Assembly: GCA_022821845.1 (NCBI GenBank)
Contig: JAJECT010000023.1
Coordinates: 1 to 64,000 of the forward strand
Origin: Rhodothermales bacterium
GTDB lineage: Bacteria > Bacteroidota > Rhodothermia > Rhodothermales > VXPQ01
Length of the DNA: 64,000 nucleotides
Direction: 5' to 3'
Position numbers and translations under genes: made by a program. Below, piece after piece: positions 34,485 through 44,435 of this stretch. Below the pieces are notes generated by a model. That model worked only from the letters and a program-made list of their open reading frames with translations, was not told where the DNA came from and ran no database searches. Within the stretch, counting starts at the first letter, position 1; each line of letters begins with the position of its first letter.

Positions 34485-35216
34485 TCACTCCCCCCACAAC
34501 CCCCGCCTTGCTTCGCGCGCCTCCCGCTCGTACTCCCGGTACTCCTCCATGTACTCGAACGGAAAGCGCGAATAGATATTCGCATATCCGTCCGCCACGA
34601 GGCGGTCGTTTACCCGGTACAGGCGCTGGCCGTCCTCGTTGAGGACCCATACGTACGCCAGGGTCCTGCCAAACACATCCGTTCTGCCTCCGGAATCGTA
34701 TTCCAGTTCGACCGGCTTGCCGAGGGCCAGTTCCGCGGCGTACGCGCTGGCCCGCCGCGCCAGCGCCCGAATCGTTTCCTTGTCCTTGCCGGTGCGTTCT
34801 ACGTCGCTGTCGCGAGGACGCAGCTCGGGCGTGTCGACGCCTATGAGGCGCACCCGCGTACTGTCCGAAAGGACGAACGTATCCCCATCGATAATGCGGG
34901 CAACGGTCATCCGCTCGCCCGCCTCCCCGTTCGCAACGCCAGGACACGACGGATCGGGCGCCGGTACGAACACCGTGTCGGCAGCGATGCCCTCCTGCAG
35001 GGCCGCGGAACGCACAGGGCCGACATGGTTTCGATACGGCGGCGGCAGGACTGTCCCCGCAGCGTCGTAATACGACAAATAACATGGGAGCGGCACAGGC
35101 GCGGAGACCGTTTCCGCCATAGAAACCCCTGGCGGATCCACGCGATTCCATAATTCCACGCCGAGGTTGGCCGCAAGAAGCAGGATGAGTACCGCAAGAA
35201 GCGTCCGCAGAGTCAT
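34485..35216 (-). CDS. Membrane-anchored staphylococcal-nuclease-like protein
   Basis: A 243-residue protein with an N-terminal hydrophobic helix (LLAVLILLLAANLGVEL), a non-conserved linker to about 100, then an SNase domain: VARIIDGDTFVL, VRLIGVDTPELRP (catalytic Arg and Glu) and GRTLAYVWVLNEDG (second Arg), ending in a DGYANIYSRFPF-like helix. This is likely a secreted or membrane-bound calcium-dependent nuclease. It comes last in the minus-strand yraN-msrB-oxidoreductase order. Confidence 0.8.
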   Translation of the reverse strand: MTLRTLLAVLILLLAANLGVELWNRVDPPGVSMAETVSAPVPLPCYLSYYDAAGTVLPPPYRNHVGPVRSAALQEGIAADTVFVPAPDPSCPGVANGEAGERMTVARIIDGDTFVLSDSTRVRLIGVDTPELRPRDSDVERTGKDKETIRALARRASAYAAELALGKPVELEYDSGGRTDVFGRTLAYVWVLNEDGQRLYRVNDRLVADGYANIYSRFPFEYMEEYREYEREAREARRGLWGE

Positions 35217-35275
35217 AATTCAAGAGGGCCTGACTCAAAAGGGCATGAATCCGAAAGAGTGCAGAAAAAGTCCGG

Positions 35276-36268
35276 TTATTTTCGCAAATCCACAAGCAAC
35301 CGGCCCCGGATCGCGCCGGACAAAAGCCGCTCGCTATACGCTGCAAGATCGCCCAGGCCAATCGTATCCGCAAGAAGATGTCCCGCCCGCTCGTCCGTCA
35401 TCCAGCGGGCAAGACGCGCCCAGGCTTCTCGGCGCGCGGGTACGGGACAGGTGTTCGTATCCACCCCGATCAGGCGCGCGCCGCGCAGAATGAACGGAAA
35501 CACCGTGGTATGCAAGGCATGCCCTCCGGCCAGTCCGCAGGCCACGACCGCCCCGTGCCGCTTCAGGCCCGCCAGAATTGCTTCGAGCGTTTTCCCGCCT
35601 GCGACGTCCACCGCGCCCGCCCACCGCCCCGAATCCAGCGGACGGGCCGCGCCCGCGGCAAGCGCCTCGCGTTCGACGATCCGGCCTGCGCCAAGCCAAC
35701 GCAGCCAGTCGTGGGCGCCCGGGCTTCCGGTAGACGCCGCCACGCGATATCCCGCCGCATGCAGCAATCCCGCGGCAAAACTGCCTACCCCGCCCGACGC
35801 GCCCGTAACCAGGACTTCGCCCCCGTCCGGCTTCACGCCGTGCGCCTCCAATTCCATCACAGCCAGCATGGCCGTAAGCCCCGCCGTACCGGCCAACATG
35901 GCCTTGTCCGGGGACATGCCCTCGGGCAGCGGGAGCAGTTTGGCCGCATCCACGCGCTGCGCGGTGGCATATCCGCCCCAATGGGATTCGCCCAGCCCCC
36001 ATCCCGTGCCAATCGCCAGATCGCCCGGCTTGAACGCCTCCGAATCGGACGTCCGCACTTTTCCGGCCAGATCGATCCCCGGCACGAACGGCCAGGCGCC
36101 GCGGATAATCTTGCCCCGCCCGGTAATGGCCAGCGCATCCTTGTAATTAAGCCCCGAATACCATACGTCGATTAGCACATCGCCCTCAGGCAAGCGGGAT
36201 TCGGCTATCTCGCTTACCGAAGCCTCCACCCGCCCCTCCCGGCGATGCAGCAAAAGCGCGCTCGTCAT
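35276..36268 (-). CDS. Zinc-free MDR oxidoreductase (YhdH/AcuI-like acrylyl-CoA reductase)
   Basis: A 330-residue medium-chain dehydrogenase/reductase. It has [29 protein letters not shown], the nucleotide-binding [19 protein letters not shown] and [19 protein letters not shown]. The YhdH/AcuI branch reduces acrylyl-CoA or quinones with NADPH and lacks the catalytic zinc ligands. I chose ATG 36268, which overlaps the msrB stop (ATGA), over a longer frame antisense to msrB. The substrate is not certain. Confidence 0.85.
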   Translation of the reverse strand: MTSALLLHRREGRVEASVSEIAESRLPEGDVLIDVWYSGLNYKDALAITGRGKIIRGAWPFVPGIDLAGKVRTSDSEAFKPGDLAIGTGWGLGESHWGGYATAQRVDAAKLLPLPEGMSPDKAMLAGTAGLTAMLAVMELEAHGVKPDGGEVLVTGASGGVGSFAAGLLHAAGYRVAASTGSPGAHDWLRWLGAGRIVEREALAAGAARPLDSGRWAGAVDVAGGKTLEAILAGLKRHGAVVACGLAGGHALHTTVFPFILRGARLIGVDTNTCPVPARREAWARLARWMTDERAGHLLADTIGLGDLAAYSERLLSGAIRGRLLVDLRK

Positions 36269-36675
36269 GCCGTCTGCGAAGCGTTGTCTGCAAAATCGAG
36301 CGCGGCGGAATTGATGCAATACCGCAACCCGGTGGGGTTCGGCCCGTCCGCGAACACATGGCCAAGATGGGAACCGCATCGCGAGCACAGCACCTCCGTG
36401 CGCACCCTGCCCCCGCTAAGGTCTTCCTGCGTTTCAATGGCGTCTCCATCCTCCGGCTGGTAAAAACTGGGCCATCCGCAGCCAGAGTCGTACTTGGCCA
36501 GGGAAGCAAAAAGCGGCTGGCCGCAGGCGGCGCAGACATAGGTCCCGTCCCCCTTATGATCATACAAAACGCCGGAAAACGCCCGTTCGGTGCCCTTTTC
36601 CCGAAGTATCCTGTACTGTTCGGGAGAAAGCACGGCTTTCCATTCGGCTTCGGACTTCCTTATTTTTTTGTTCAT
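36265..36675 (-). CDS. msrB: Peptide methionine (R)-S-oxide reductase MsrB
   Basis: A 136-residue MsrB that repairs methionine-R-sulfoxide in oxidised proteins. It has two zinc CxxC pairs (CAAC and CSRC), GWPSF near residue 68, GHVFADGP and the catalytic Cys in RYCINSAAL. The ATG at 36675 gives the normal length. It overlaps the following oxidoreductase gene by four bases. Confidence 0.94.
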   Translation of the reverse strand: MNKKIRKSEAEWKAVLSPEQYRILREKGTERAFSGVLYDHKGDGTYVCAACGQPLFASLAKYDSGCGWPSFYQPEDGDAIETQEDLSGGRVRTEVLCSRCGSHLGHVFADGPNPTGLRYCINSAALDFADNASQTA

Positions 36676-36784
36676 ATCGTAAAACAGGGTTGGCGACAGG
36701 ATGGCTTCCCTGTAAAATGCCGAAAAAAGCGCATTGTTCGGGCGGACGAACGCAAAACGCAAGGCCTCCCGCGGCCGCATGGCC

Positions 36785-37183
36785 TTACGAAACCCAAAAC
36801 GCTTGCTTGAAATGGGTCACGACCGGCTCGGCGTTTTTGCGCAGCACCACAGCGACCACGTCGAACCGGCACGGCGCCTGCTCCATGCGTCGCTCCCGCA
36901 GCCAGGCCTGCGCCGCCTGCGCGATGCGGCGTTTCTTCGTGTCCGACACGGCTTCCTCGGGACGCCCGAACCCGAAACCGGAGCGGGTTTTTACTTCCAC
37001 GAACACAATCTCCCTTTGGCCGGGAAGCGCGGCGGAAGAAGCGGGGGCGGCATGGCATATCATATCCAGTTCCAGGCGCCCAAACCGGTAATTGCGGCAG
37101 AGCATGCGGTATCCGGCAGCCTCCAGATACGCGGCGGCGATATCTTCGCCGCGCTTGCCCACGTCTTGTCCATGTCCAGACAT
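36785..37183 (-). CDS. YraN/UPF0102-family nuclease-like protein
   Basis: A 132-residue protein of the YraN family, a restriction-endonuclease-like fold of unsettled function, probably in DNA or RNA maintenance. It has [20 protein letters not shown] and RNYRF, then the nuclease-like core GRLELDMI and [13 protein letters not shown] (with the D-ExK arrangement), and PCRFDVVAV. The ATG at 37183 gives the family N terminus. It leads the minus-strand cluster. Confidence 0.88.
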   Translation of the reverse strand: MSGHGQDVGKRGEDIAAAYLEAAGYRMLCRNYRFGRLELDMICHAAPASSAALPGQREIVFVEVKTRSGFGFGRPEEAVSDTKKRRIAQAAQAWLRERRMEQAPCRFDVVAVVLRKNAEPVVTHFKQAFWVS

Positions 37184-37365
37184 AATTTCCCCTCCGGAAA
37201 TACTCCAAATATCCGAAAGGCGTACCGCGCCCGGCGCTTTGCGTTCCGGCGAACGGCAATTCCTCTCCGGCGCCCCGTGCGGCAAACCCGCCATAACGCG
37301 CCGCAGCGAAAACCAAAGCCTGCTTTCTTCGTACTTTGGAACAAGAAATTACCCTTCGCGCCGCC

Positions 37366-38157
37366 GTGTCTGCTATCATAACGCTTACCACCGACTTCGG
37401 AACGCAGGATGCGTATGTCGGAGCGCTCAAAGGGGTCCTCCTGGGCCTGTGCCCCAGCGCGCGCATCGTGGACATTTCGCATGAGATCGCGCCGCAGGAC
37501 ATTATGGAATGCGCCTTCGTGCTGCGCGAGGCCGCCGGCTATTTTCCACCCGGCGCCATACACCTCGCCGTGGTAGATCCGGGCGTGGGAACAGACCGGA
37601 AGCCCGTCGCGCTGCGCGCCGGCGAGCACTTTTTTACAGGGCCGGACAACGGCATTTTCCCGTTGGTTCTGGACGGCGCCGCGCCCGACGCCTGCGTCGA
37701 GCTCGACCAACGGGCGTACTGGCGCAACGACACCCCTTCGCAAACTTTTCACGGACGCGACATCTTTGCGCCCGCGGCGGCCCATCTCGCGAGCGGCGTC
37801 CCCATCGAACGCCTCGGCAGCGCGATCGACCAGCTCGCCCCCATGAAATGGGCGCTGCCTATCATGGACGATCAAGGCGTACAAGGGTGGGTAGTGCACA
37901 TCGACCGTTTTGGCAATTGCATTACGAACATTGCGCGCGAGATGATTGAGGAACGGCGCGCGGGCAGGCCCGTCAAGTGCTTTGCGGGCAACGCCATCAT
38001 CGAAGGCCTCCAGCCCACGTACGCCGCCGCGGAGACCGGAGAACCCCTTTTGCAATACAACAGCAGCCGCCTGCTCGAAGTGGCGGTCAATGCGGGCAAC
38101 GCAGCGGAATTGCTCGGCATTCGCAAGGGCAATCCGGTAAATATTCTTTTTTCGTAA
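37366..38157 (+). CDS. SAM hydrolase/halogenase-family protein (DUF62)
   Basis: About 263 residues. The family pattern is clear: IITLTTDFGTQDAYVGALKG, HEIAPQDI, VVDPGVGTDRKPVA, FFTGPDNGIF, TFHGRDIFAPAAAHLA and HIDRFGNCITNI. Most bacterial members hydrolyse S-adenosylmethionine to adenosine and methionine; a few are fluorinases or chlorinases. A halogenase role is unlikely without neighbouring pathway genes. I chose GTG 37366; a TTG ten codons earlier is possible. It is convergent with the histidine kinase. Confidence 0.87.
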   Translation: MSAIITLTTDFGTQDAYVGALKGVLLGLCPSARIVDISHEIAPQDIMECAFVLREAAGYFPPGAIHLAVVDPGVGTDRKPVALRAGEHFFTGPDNGIFPLVLDGAAPDACVELDQRAYWRNDTPSQTFHGRDIFAPAAAHLASGVPIERLGSAIDQLAPMKWALPIMDDQGVQGWVVHIDRFGNCITNIAREMIEERRAGRPVKCFAGNAIIEGLQPTYAAAETGEPLLQYNSSRLLEVAVNAGNAAELLGIRKGNPVNILFS

Positions 38158-38199
38158 ACCGCAAAAAGCCGAGACGCCTGTTCCCGCCCCGGCCCCGCC

Positions 38200-39552
38200 T
38201 CAGGGTTTCTGCGCCGCCGGAATCGTAATCCGAAACACGCTGCCCTGATCGGGCCGCGAAGAGAGGAGCGCAAGGCGTCCGCCGTGGTGGTCCTCCACGA
38301 TGCGACGGGCCAGGTTCAGGCCAAGCCCCCAACCCCGCTTTTTGGTGCTGTACCCGGGCCGGAAGATATTTTTCCAGTTTTTCCGGTCAATGCCCTTGCC
38401 CGTATCGCGTATATCTATCCGGACGTCGTTTTCCTCGCGCCACGCCTGCACATGGATGGCGCCCCCGGTCCTCTCCATGGCGTCCAGCGCGTTCTTGAGC
38501 AGATTCTCTATCACCCATTCGAACAGCTCGGCATTCAGCGGCGCATACAACGCGCCGGATGCGTCCACATGCAACGCAACGAACCCGTCTCCCTGGGGGA
38601 TGCGCTTGCGTACATAGTCCGCCGCCGCCTCGATAACCGGCGCCACCGCATCCACCTCCAGCCTCGGCATGGAGCCTATATCCGAAAACCGGGCGGTGAC
38701 CCGTTCAAGCCGCGCCACGTCGCGCTTCATTTCCTTGAGCGCGCCCTGCTTCTGCTCTCTGGACAGCGCATTGCCTCCAAGCAATTCGACCCACCCCATC
38801 AAACTGGAAATCGGGGTGCCCAGCTGATGCGCCGCCTCCCTGGCCATGCCAACCCACAAACTGCTTTGCTCGCTGCGGCGCACATACGAAAACCCGAAAT
38901 AGCCAATCAGAATGAAAAAGGCCACGAACAGCAGTTGCAGAAACGGAAAAATCCGGAGTTCCTGGATCAGCCTCGAATCCTCGTAGAATACGTATTGCGT
39001 GAAGGATTCCGGGGGCTCGCCATATTCTATCGCGATGGGGTCGTAATCCTGCGCCATGGCGCGCGCGCGTTCGTTCAGGCTACGCAGCGCGGCGGCTTGC
39101 TCCTCGGGCGACAAATCCCCTATCGAATCCGGCGTCGATACATGCCGCCAGGACACAGGCGCCGATTGCGTCGAATCGATGATGATGGCCGGAATGCCAA
39201 ATTCTCCCTGCAATATGATCTCTCCGGCAAGCGTTACGTCGTCCGCGGGAGGCATCGCGCGAGACCAGGCGAGCGCGCTGCGATACCGGGCCAGCGCTTC
39301 GGGAGAAATCGCCCTGTCCGACGCCGCCGCGACCAGCTGCTGTTCTATTTCTGCAAAAGCGGGAATATGCGGATTTTCCCGGGGCGTCGCCAAGCGCTCC
39401 TGCGCCGACGCCCATAAATGTATCGCAAATTGCTCGCGTTCGCGCAACCGGTCTACGGTATGGCGGGTGTACGCAAGCGAAGCGACCGATATAAGCACGG
39501 CCAATACGATCAGGCCGAGTTTGAGTCGTACGGAATGGCGATACGCCTTCAT
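38200..39552 (-). CDS. Orphan membrane sensor histidine kinase
   Basis: A 450-residue sensor kinase. Two membrane helices (about 10-28 and 200-220) flank an extracytoplasmic sensor region of about 170 residues. The kinase part has an atypical H box REAAHQLGTPISSLMGW (His near 242), the N box ENLLKNALDAM, DTGKGIDRKNW, the F box IFRPGYSTK and GWGLGLNLARRIV. HQLGTP in place of HELRTP is seen in several Bacteroidota kinases. No response regulator lies nearby. It follows purA by 41 bases. Confidence 0.87.
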   Translation of the reverse strand: MKAYRHSVRLKLGLIVLAVLISVASLAYTRHTVDRLREREQFAIHLWASAQERLATPRENPHIPAFAEIEQQLVAAASDRAISPEALARYRSALAWSRAMPPADDVTLAGEIILQGEFGIPAIIIDSTQSAPVSWRHVSTPDSIGDLSPEEQAAALRSLNERARAMAQDYDPIAIEYGEPPESFTQYVFYEDSRLIQELRIFPFLQLLFVAFFILIGYFGFSYVRRSEQSSLWVGMAREAAHQLGTPISSLMGWVELLGGNALSREQKQGALKEMKRDVARLERVTARFSDIGSMPRLEVDAVAPVIEAAADYVRKRIPQGDGFVALHVDASGALYAPLNAELFEWVIENLLKNALDAMERTGGAIHVQAWREENDVRIDIRDTGKGIDRKNWKNIFRPGYSTKKRGWGLGLNLARRIVEDHHGGRLALLSSRPDQGSVFRITIPAAQKP

Positions 39553-39593
39553 GGTCACCAGCGCTGTCCAATGGACACGGAGCGGAGCGAGGG

Positions 39594-40907
39594 CTATTCC
39601 CCCGCTGTACTGACGGAAAAGGCGGGCGCGGCCTCCTCCGAAACGATCTGATCCCGCCTGGGGCCCGTCGAAATCATGGAAATGCGGACGCCAAGCGCAT
39701 CGCGCAAAAAACGCACATAGCGGCGGGCGGCGGGCGGCAAATCGTCCATGCGCCTGGCGCTGGTAATGTCTTCGGACCACCCTTCGAACGAAACATACGC
39801 AGGCTCCACTTTTTCGAGGGTTTGGACCTCGCTCGGGAAACGCGTCGTCTCCTTGCCGTCGTACCGATAGGCCGTGCATACCTTGAGCTCGTCCAGCCCC
39901 GTCAGCACGTCGAGCTTGGTGATGGCCAATTCCGTAAGCCCGTTGATCATGGAGGCGTACCGGAGCGCAACCAGGTCCAGCCACCCGCACCGCCGGGGCC
40001 TGCCGGTGGTTGCGCCAAACTCGCCTCCCGCCTGACGCAATCGCTCCCCGGTGGCATCGTCCAGTTCCGTGGGAAACGGTCCGTTGCCCACGCGCGTGCT
40101 ATAGGCCTTTACGATCCCGGTAACCGTATCCACCGCCGTGGGCGGCACGCCCAATCCCGTGCAGCACCCCCCGACGGTAGGATGGCTCGAAGTCACGAAT
40201 GGATAGGTCCCGAAATCCACGTCCAGCAAGGAACCCTGCGCCCCTTCGGCAAGGATGCGTTTGCCTGCGCGCAGCGCCTGCCCGAGGTATTGCGACGTAT
40301 CCGTAACGAACGGATCGATCAATTGGTCGAACTCCACATATTCCTCGATAATCCGCTCCACGTCAAGCCCGTCGGCGTCGTACACGCCGCGCAGCACGGC
40401 GTTCTTTTCCTCGATCGCGCGCTTGAGCTTGCGGCGCAGCGTATCCCTGTCCAGCAAATCCACCACGCGGATGCCCGTGCGGGCGAACTTGTCCATATAG
40501 GCCGGTCCAATGCCGCGCCCGGTCGTACCAATGGCGCTGCTGTCGCGCATCCGCTCCCGGGCCTCCTCGATCCGCTTGTGGTACGGCATGATGAGGTGCG
40601 CATTGTGCGAAATCAGCAGGCGCCCGTCCACATCGTACCCCAGATCGCGAATCATGCGAATTTCTTCCATGATCGCCACGGGGTCCAGCACCACGCCATT
40701 CCCGATCACGCAGGTCGCATGCTCATGGAAAATGCCGCTTGGAACGAGATGCAGCACAAACGTTTCGTCCCCCCAGCAGATCGTATGCCCGGCATTGGCC
40801 CCGCCCTGATACCGCGCCACAATGTCCACGTCCGCGCTCAGGAGATCAACGATCTTGCCCTTGCCTTCGTCTCCCCATTGCGCTCCTATGATAACGTTAA
40901 CACCCAT
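39594..40907 (-). CDS. purA: Adenylosuccinate synthetase
   Basis: A 437-residue GTP-dependent enzyme that makes adenylosuccinate from IMP and Asp in AMP synthesis. It starts MGVNVIIGAQWGDEGKGKIV (GTP loop), then NAGHTI, SSAIGTTGRGIGPAYMDK, LLDVDFGTYPFVTSSHPTVG and GATTGRPRRCGWLDLVALRY. The ATG at 40907 is the canonical start; longer frames upstream overlap the STAS gene. It is of full length and probably expressed with the histidine kinase downstream. Confidence 0.95.
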   Translation of the reverse strand: MGVNVIIGAQWGDEGKGKIVDLLSADVDIVARYQGGANAGHTICWGDETFVLHLVPSGIFHEHATCVIGNGVVLDPVAIMEEIRMIRDLGYDVDGRLLISHNAHLIMPYHKRIEEARERMRDSSAIGTTGRGIGPAYMDKFARTGIRVVDLLDRDTLRRKLKRAIEEKNAVLRGVYDADGLDVERIIEEYVEFDQLIDPFVTDTSQYLGQALRAGKRILAEGAQGSLLDVDFGTYPFVTSSHPTVGGCCTGLGVPPTAVDTVTGIVKAYSTRVGNGPFPTELDDATGERLRQAGGEFGATTGRPRRCGWLDLVALRYASMINGLTELAITKLDVLTGLDELKVCTAYRYDGKETTRFPSEVQTLEKVEPAYVSFEGWSEDITSARRMDDLPPAARRYVRFLRDALGVRISMISTGPRRDQIVSEEAAPAFSVSTAGE

Positions 40908-41034
40908 TTCAGCAAAATCCTGAGGCGCGTCTTGTCGCGATATGCCAGCGGATGGGGAAATTGCAGACAAAGGAGACGATTTGCAGGGGAACGCGCGCTG
41001 CGCAAACGGTCCGCCGACCGAAACCAGGCGGCCT

Positions 41035-41394
41035 CTATGCCGGCGTTGGCGGATCCTCCTCGTAGCCAAGCACGGCCTCGTCTACGGATTCGTAGTGCTT
41101 GAACACCGTATCGAGGCGCGTGATCGCCAGCACGGACCGAATGCCATCGGCCAGTCCCGCCAGACGAAAATCGCCCCCGGCGTTGCGCATGGTGGTCATG
41201 GCGCTAATCAGCATGCCCAGTCCGCTCGAATTCATGAACCGCACCCCGGACATGTCGCCCACGATATACCGCTTGCCTTCGTCTTTCAATTCGTGCAGCC
41301 GATCATGCAATTTCGCGCCGTCGGGACCGCCCAGCACGTTGCCTTCCAGCGCCAGAACCACTACGCGCCCCTGTTCCTGCACATCGTATTTCAT
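41035..41394 (-). CDS. STAS-domain anti-sigma-factor antagonist-like protein
   Basis: A 119-residue STAS protein. It has VVVLALEGNVLGGPDGAKLH, VGDMSGVRFMNSSGLGML (with the Ser pair used for phosphorylation in SpoIIAA-like antagonists) and FKHYESVDEAVLGY. Such proteins sequester anti-sigma kinases or act in membrane signalling. No anti-sigma factor is adjacent. It lies between secF and purA. Confidence 0.87.
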   Translation of the reverse strand: MKYDVQEQGRVVVLALEGNVLGGPDGAKLHDRLHELKDEGKRYIVGDMSGVRFMNSSGLGMLISAMTTMRNAGGDFRLAGLADGIRSVLAITRLDTVFKHYESVDEAVLGYEEDPPTPA

Positions 41395-41454
41395 GAAGAC
41401 CTCTCGGATTCGTTAATCCTTAACAGCGAAGCAAGCCGCATACGGGACAGAGAT

Positions 41455-42366
41455 TCATCGGCGGGCCGCTTTCATGCGCATCCTGAGTTCCACCACAACC
41501 GGCGAAGCCACGAAAACGGAGGAATACGTACCGATCGTAACGCCCAGAATCAAACCGAAAGCAAAGCCGCGCAGCACCTCTCCGCCAAAAATAAAGAGCA
41601 CCGCCACGACGAGCAAGGTCGTACCGGACGTAACGATAGTCCGGCTGAGCGTATTGTTGATGGAACGATTCACCAGTTTATCATACGTCTCTGTCTTGAA
41701 AAGATTCGAATACTCCCGGATTCGGTCGAAAACCACCACGGTGTCGTTGAGCGAATACCCCACGATGGTCAAAAACGCGGCAATGATCGCCTGATCGATC
41801 TGAAGCGAAAACGGCAGGACGCCCGCGCCCAGCGAAAAAATGCCCAGCGTGATCGTGACGTCGTGGAACAGGGCGGCCACCGCGCCCACCCCGAACCGCC
41901 ACTCGAACCGCAGCAGGATGTAAACGAAAACCACCAGAAGCCCCCCGAGAATAGCCCAGATGGCCCCTTGCTTCAGGTCCTCTGCGAAGCGCGGCCCCAC
42001 CACATCGGTCTTGACCACTTCCGGACTGGAGCCGGGAAAGGCCTCCGAAACGCCTTCCACGATCCGGTTCTGCATTTCCGAAATGTCTCCTTCGGCGGGC
42101 GTGCGAATAAGTATCTGTCCGGCGCCGAACGTTTTCACTTCCGGTTCGGAACCCAACACGGCGGCCAGTTCCCCGCGCACGGCCACGGGCTCCAGTTCGA
42201 TCGGGCTTGCCAACACGAACTCCATGCCGCCCTGGAAATCAATGCCCACTTCCAGGCCGCGCGCAAGCAGCGACCCGATGCTTAAGAGGAGCAGGATCCC
42301 GGAAACGACATACGCCTTTTGCCGGTTGCCTATGAAATCGAAATCGGTGTTTTCAAAAATTCTCAT
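41455..42366 (-). CDS. secF: Protein translocase subunit SecF
   Basis: A 303-residue membrane protein that works with SecD to pull proteins through SecYEG. It has GIDFQGGMEF after the first helix, then a periplasmic domain and five further helices, with GFALTLGVTIG-like FGLILGVTIGTYSSVFVASP and YSLNDTVVVFDRIREY. It is 55 bases downstream of secD. Confidence 0.94.
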   Translation of the reverse strand: MRIFENTDFDFIGNRQKAYVVSGILLLLSIGSLLARGLEVGIDFQGGMEFVLASPIELEPVAVRGELAAVLGSEPEVKTFGAGQILIRTPAEGDISEMQNRIVEGVSEAFPGSSPEVVKTDVVGPRFAEDLKQGAIWAILGGLLVVFVYILLRFEWRFGVGAVAALFHDVTITLGIFSLGAGVLPFSLQIDQAIIAAFLTIVGYSLNDTVVVFDRIREYSNLFKTETYDKLVNRSINNTLSRTIVTSGTTLLVVAVLFIFGGEVLRGFAFGLILGVTIGTYSSVFVASPVVVELRMRMKAARR

Positions 42367-42421
42367 CGTTCTGTCTTTATCGAAAGCCCGTCGGCGGATG
42401 CTGGACGCCCCGAAACGGCCA

Positions 42422-44311
42422 TCATCCGTAACTGACGTTCATGCGCCGCTTGACCACCATATAGTCGAACACGATCCGGGACACGATAATGGCCGTAAAC
42501 AGCGACGAAAGGATGCCTGCCATCAACGTCACCGCAAACCCCTGAATGGGGCCTACGCCAAACGAATACAGGATAGCGCCCACGAAAAACGTGGTGATGT
42601 TGGCGTCGAAAATAGCGCTGAACGCCTTCGAATAGCCGGCGTCGATGGCCGCCTTCAGCGTTTTGCCCGTACCGCGTTCTTCGCGTATTCGCTCGAAGAT
42701 CAGTACGTTGGCGTCCACAGCCATGCCGATCGTCAACACGATGCCGGCAATGCCCGGCAGCGTCAGCGTCGCCTGAAACGCAGCCAGTATCCCGAAGATG
42801 AAAATGATATTGAACAACAAGGCCAGGTCCGCGACCACCCCGGCCGTGCGGTAATAGAAGATCATGAACAGCGCCACCAGTCCAAGCCCCACCATAACCG
42901 AAATGAATCCGGCCCGGATGGACGCCTGGCCCAGGCTCGGGCCCACCGTGCGCTCCTCCACGATATCGACCGGCGCCGGCAACGCGCCGGACATAAGCAC
43001 CGTAACGATGTCCTGCGCCTCGTCCCGGCTGGCCAGTCCCGTAATGGACGAACGTCCGCCTACGATGCGGTTGATGACGGTCGGATACGAATACACCACG
43101 CCATCCAGCACGATGGCGATGTTCTTGTTGACGTTCGCCCCGGTCAGCCGGGCCCAGGTGCGCGATCCTTCCGAATTCATCACCATGGTTACTTCCGGAA
43201 GATTCAACTCGTCGAAATCGACGCGGGCCGACGTAATCACCTCGCCCGACAATTCGACCTGATCCCGAACGCCCAGCAAGTAATACATTTCCAGGCCCTC
43301 CTCGGTCGCTCCGGCGGGATTCGCGTCATAAAGCAGGTCTACGCCCACCGGAAGGAAATCCTGCACGGCGGGAACGGAAAGCAGCGCCCGAACGCGCGCC
43401 GTATCCTGCTCCGAAACCAGCCCGAACTCCACCCCCTGTCCGGCGGGCTGCATCACCGCCAGCAACGGATTGGTCGGCTCGTCCAGAACCTCTTCGAACA
43501 GGTCGGCGACGGCGGACGTATCCGCGACGGCAGTCGTGTCGGCGACGGCGGACGTGTCTGCGGCCTCCGCCATGGCTGCGTCCGCGGTATCGACTTGCGT
43601 ATCGTACCAGGTGATCGTCTGCTGCAAGGCGCGCGCCAGCTCCTCCGGTTCGGCCATGAGGTGAAATTCGAGGCGGGCCGTGCCTTTCAGCAAATTCCGT
43701 ACGCGCTCGGGATCGTCGATGCCCGGCAATTCGACCACCACGCGCCGCGTACCCTGTTTCTGAATGGACGGCTCCGTCACGCCGTACCGGTCCACGCGGT
43801 CCCGGATAATGGAAATGGCCCGGTCGATGGCGTTGTCGGCCTGCCCGAGAAGATATTGCGACACATCGCCGTTCGTGGACCGGCGCGTAATCCCGGCGTC
43901 GGAATCCCGAAAATACCGGGACAAACGCGCGTTCGGGTCGCGCCGCTCGAACTCCATCGCAAACGCATCGATGATGGAAGCGCCGGTCTCGTCCGCCGTT
44001 ACGCGCGCCGCGGCCAACACCTCCTCGAACGTTTGATCCACATCCGTAGCCAGCTCCCGAATCAGGGCGTCGGTACGAACCTCCATGGTGACATGCATGC
44101 CCCCTTGCAAATCAAGGCCGAGTTTCAGCGCATCCTCCTTCACGTTTCGGATTCGCTGAAGATTCTCTCGTTCATATTCCTCCCGTTCCTGCTGCTCCAT
44201 GCCGTCGATCCGCTGCTGAATGAAATAATTCCGGGCGGAGGGATAGAGATACCAGGCCGATAGAGCAAAGAAAAATACGACCAGGCCGATTTTGAACCCG
44301 TTTCCCTGCAT
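42422..44311 (-). CDS. secD: Protein translocase subunit SecD
   Basis: A 629-residue SecD. It has GLDLQGGMHVTM after the N-terminal helix, a P1 periplasmic head, RVVVELPGIDDPERVRNLLK, then GFAVTLMAGILSSLF and the TIGMAVDANVLIFERIREE transport helix. Residues about 243-272 are an inserted Ala/Asp/Thr run made of TSAVAD-like hexamers, absent from ordinary SecD. It lies upstream of secF with asnS before it. I chose ATG 44311, which begins at the first membrane helix. Confidence 0.93.
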   Translation of the reverse strand: MQGNGFKIGLVVFFFALSAWYLYPSARNYFIQQRIDGMEQQEREEYERENLQRIRNVKEDALKLGLDLQGGMHVTMEVRTDALIRELATDVDQTFEEVLAAARVTADETGASIIDAFAMEFERRDPNARLSRYFRDSDAGITRRSTNGDVSQYLLGQADNAIDRAISIIRDRVDRYGVTEPSIQKQGTRRVVVELPGIDDPERVRNLLKGTARLEFHLMAEPEELARALQQTITWYDTQVDTADAAMAEAADTSAVADTTAVADTSAVADLFEEVLDEPTNPLLAVMQPAGQGVEFGLVSEQDTARVRALLSVPAVQDFLPVGVDLLYDANPAGATEEGLEMYYLLGVRDQVELSGEVITSARVDFDELNLPEVTMVMNSEGSRTWARLTGANVNKNIAIVLDGVVYSYPTVINRIVGGRSSITGLASRDEAQDIVTVLMSGALPAPVDIVEERTVGPSLGQASIRAGFISVMVGLGLVALFMIFYYRTAGVVADLALLFNIIFIFGILAAFQATLTLPGIAGIVLTIGMAVDANVLIFERIREERGTGKTLKAAIDAGYSKAFSAIFDANITTFFVGAILYSFGVGPIQGFAVTLMAGILSSLFTAIIVSRIVFDYMVVKRRMNVSYG

Positions 44312-44435
44312 GGCGAATTTTATGGATAGATGATGACCTTCTGGAGAATGCGGAAAAGAAAGACCTCTTCCTATACCGCACCCTGCGCGTTTGTTCCGTG
44401 GCGCGGGGGGCCGGCGGGCGTTTCCTGTCTTCGCG

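Noticed and set aside
37366-38157. Fluorinase or chlorinase assignment
   Set aside because: The DUF62 family is mostly SAM hydrolases, and no halometabolite genes are nearby.
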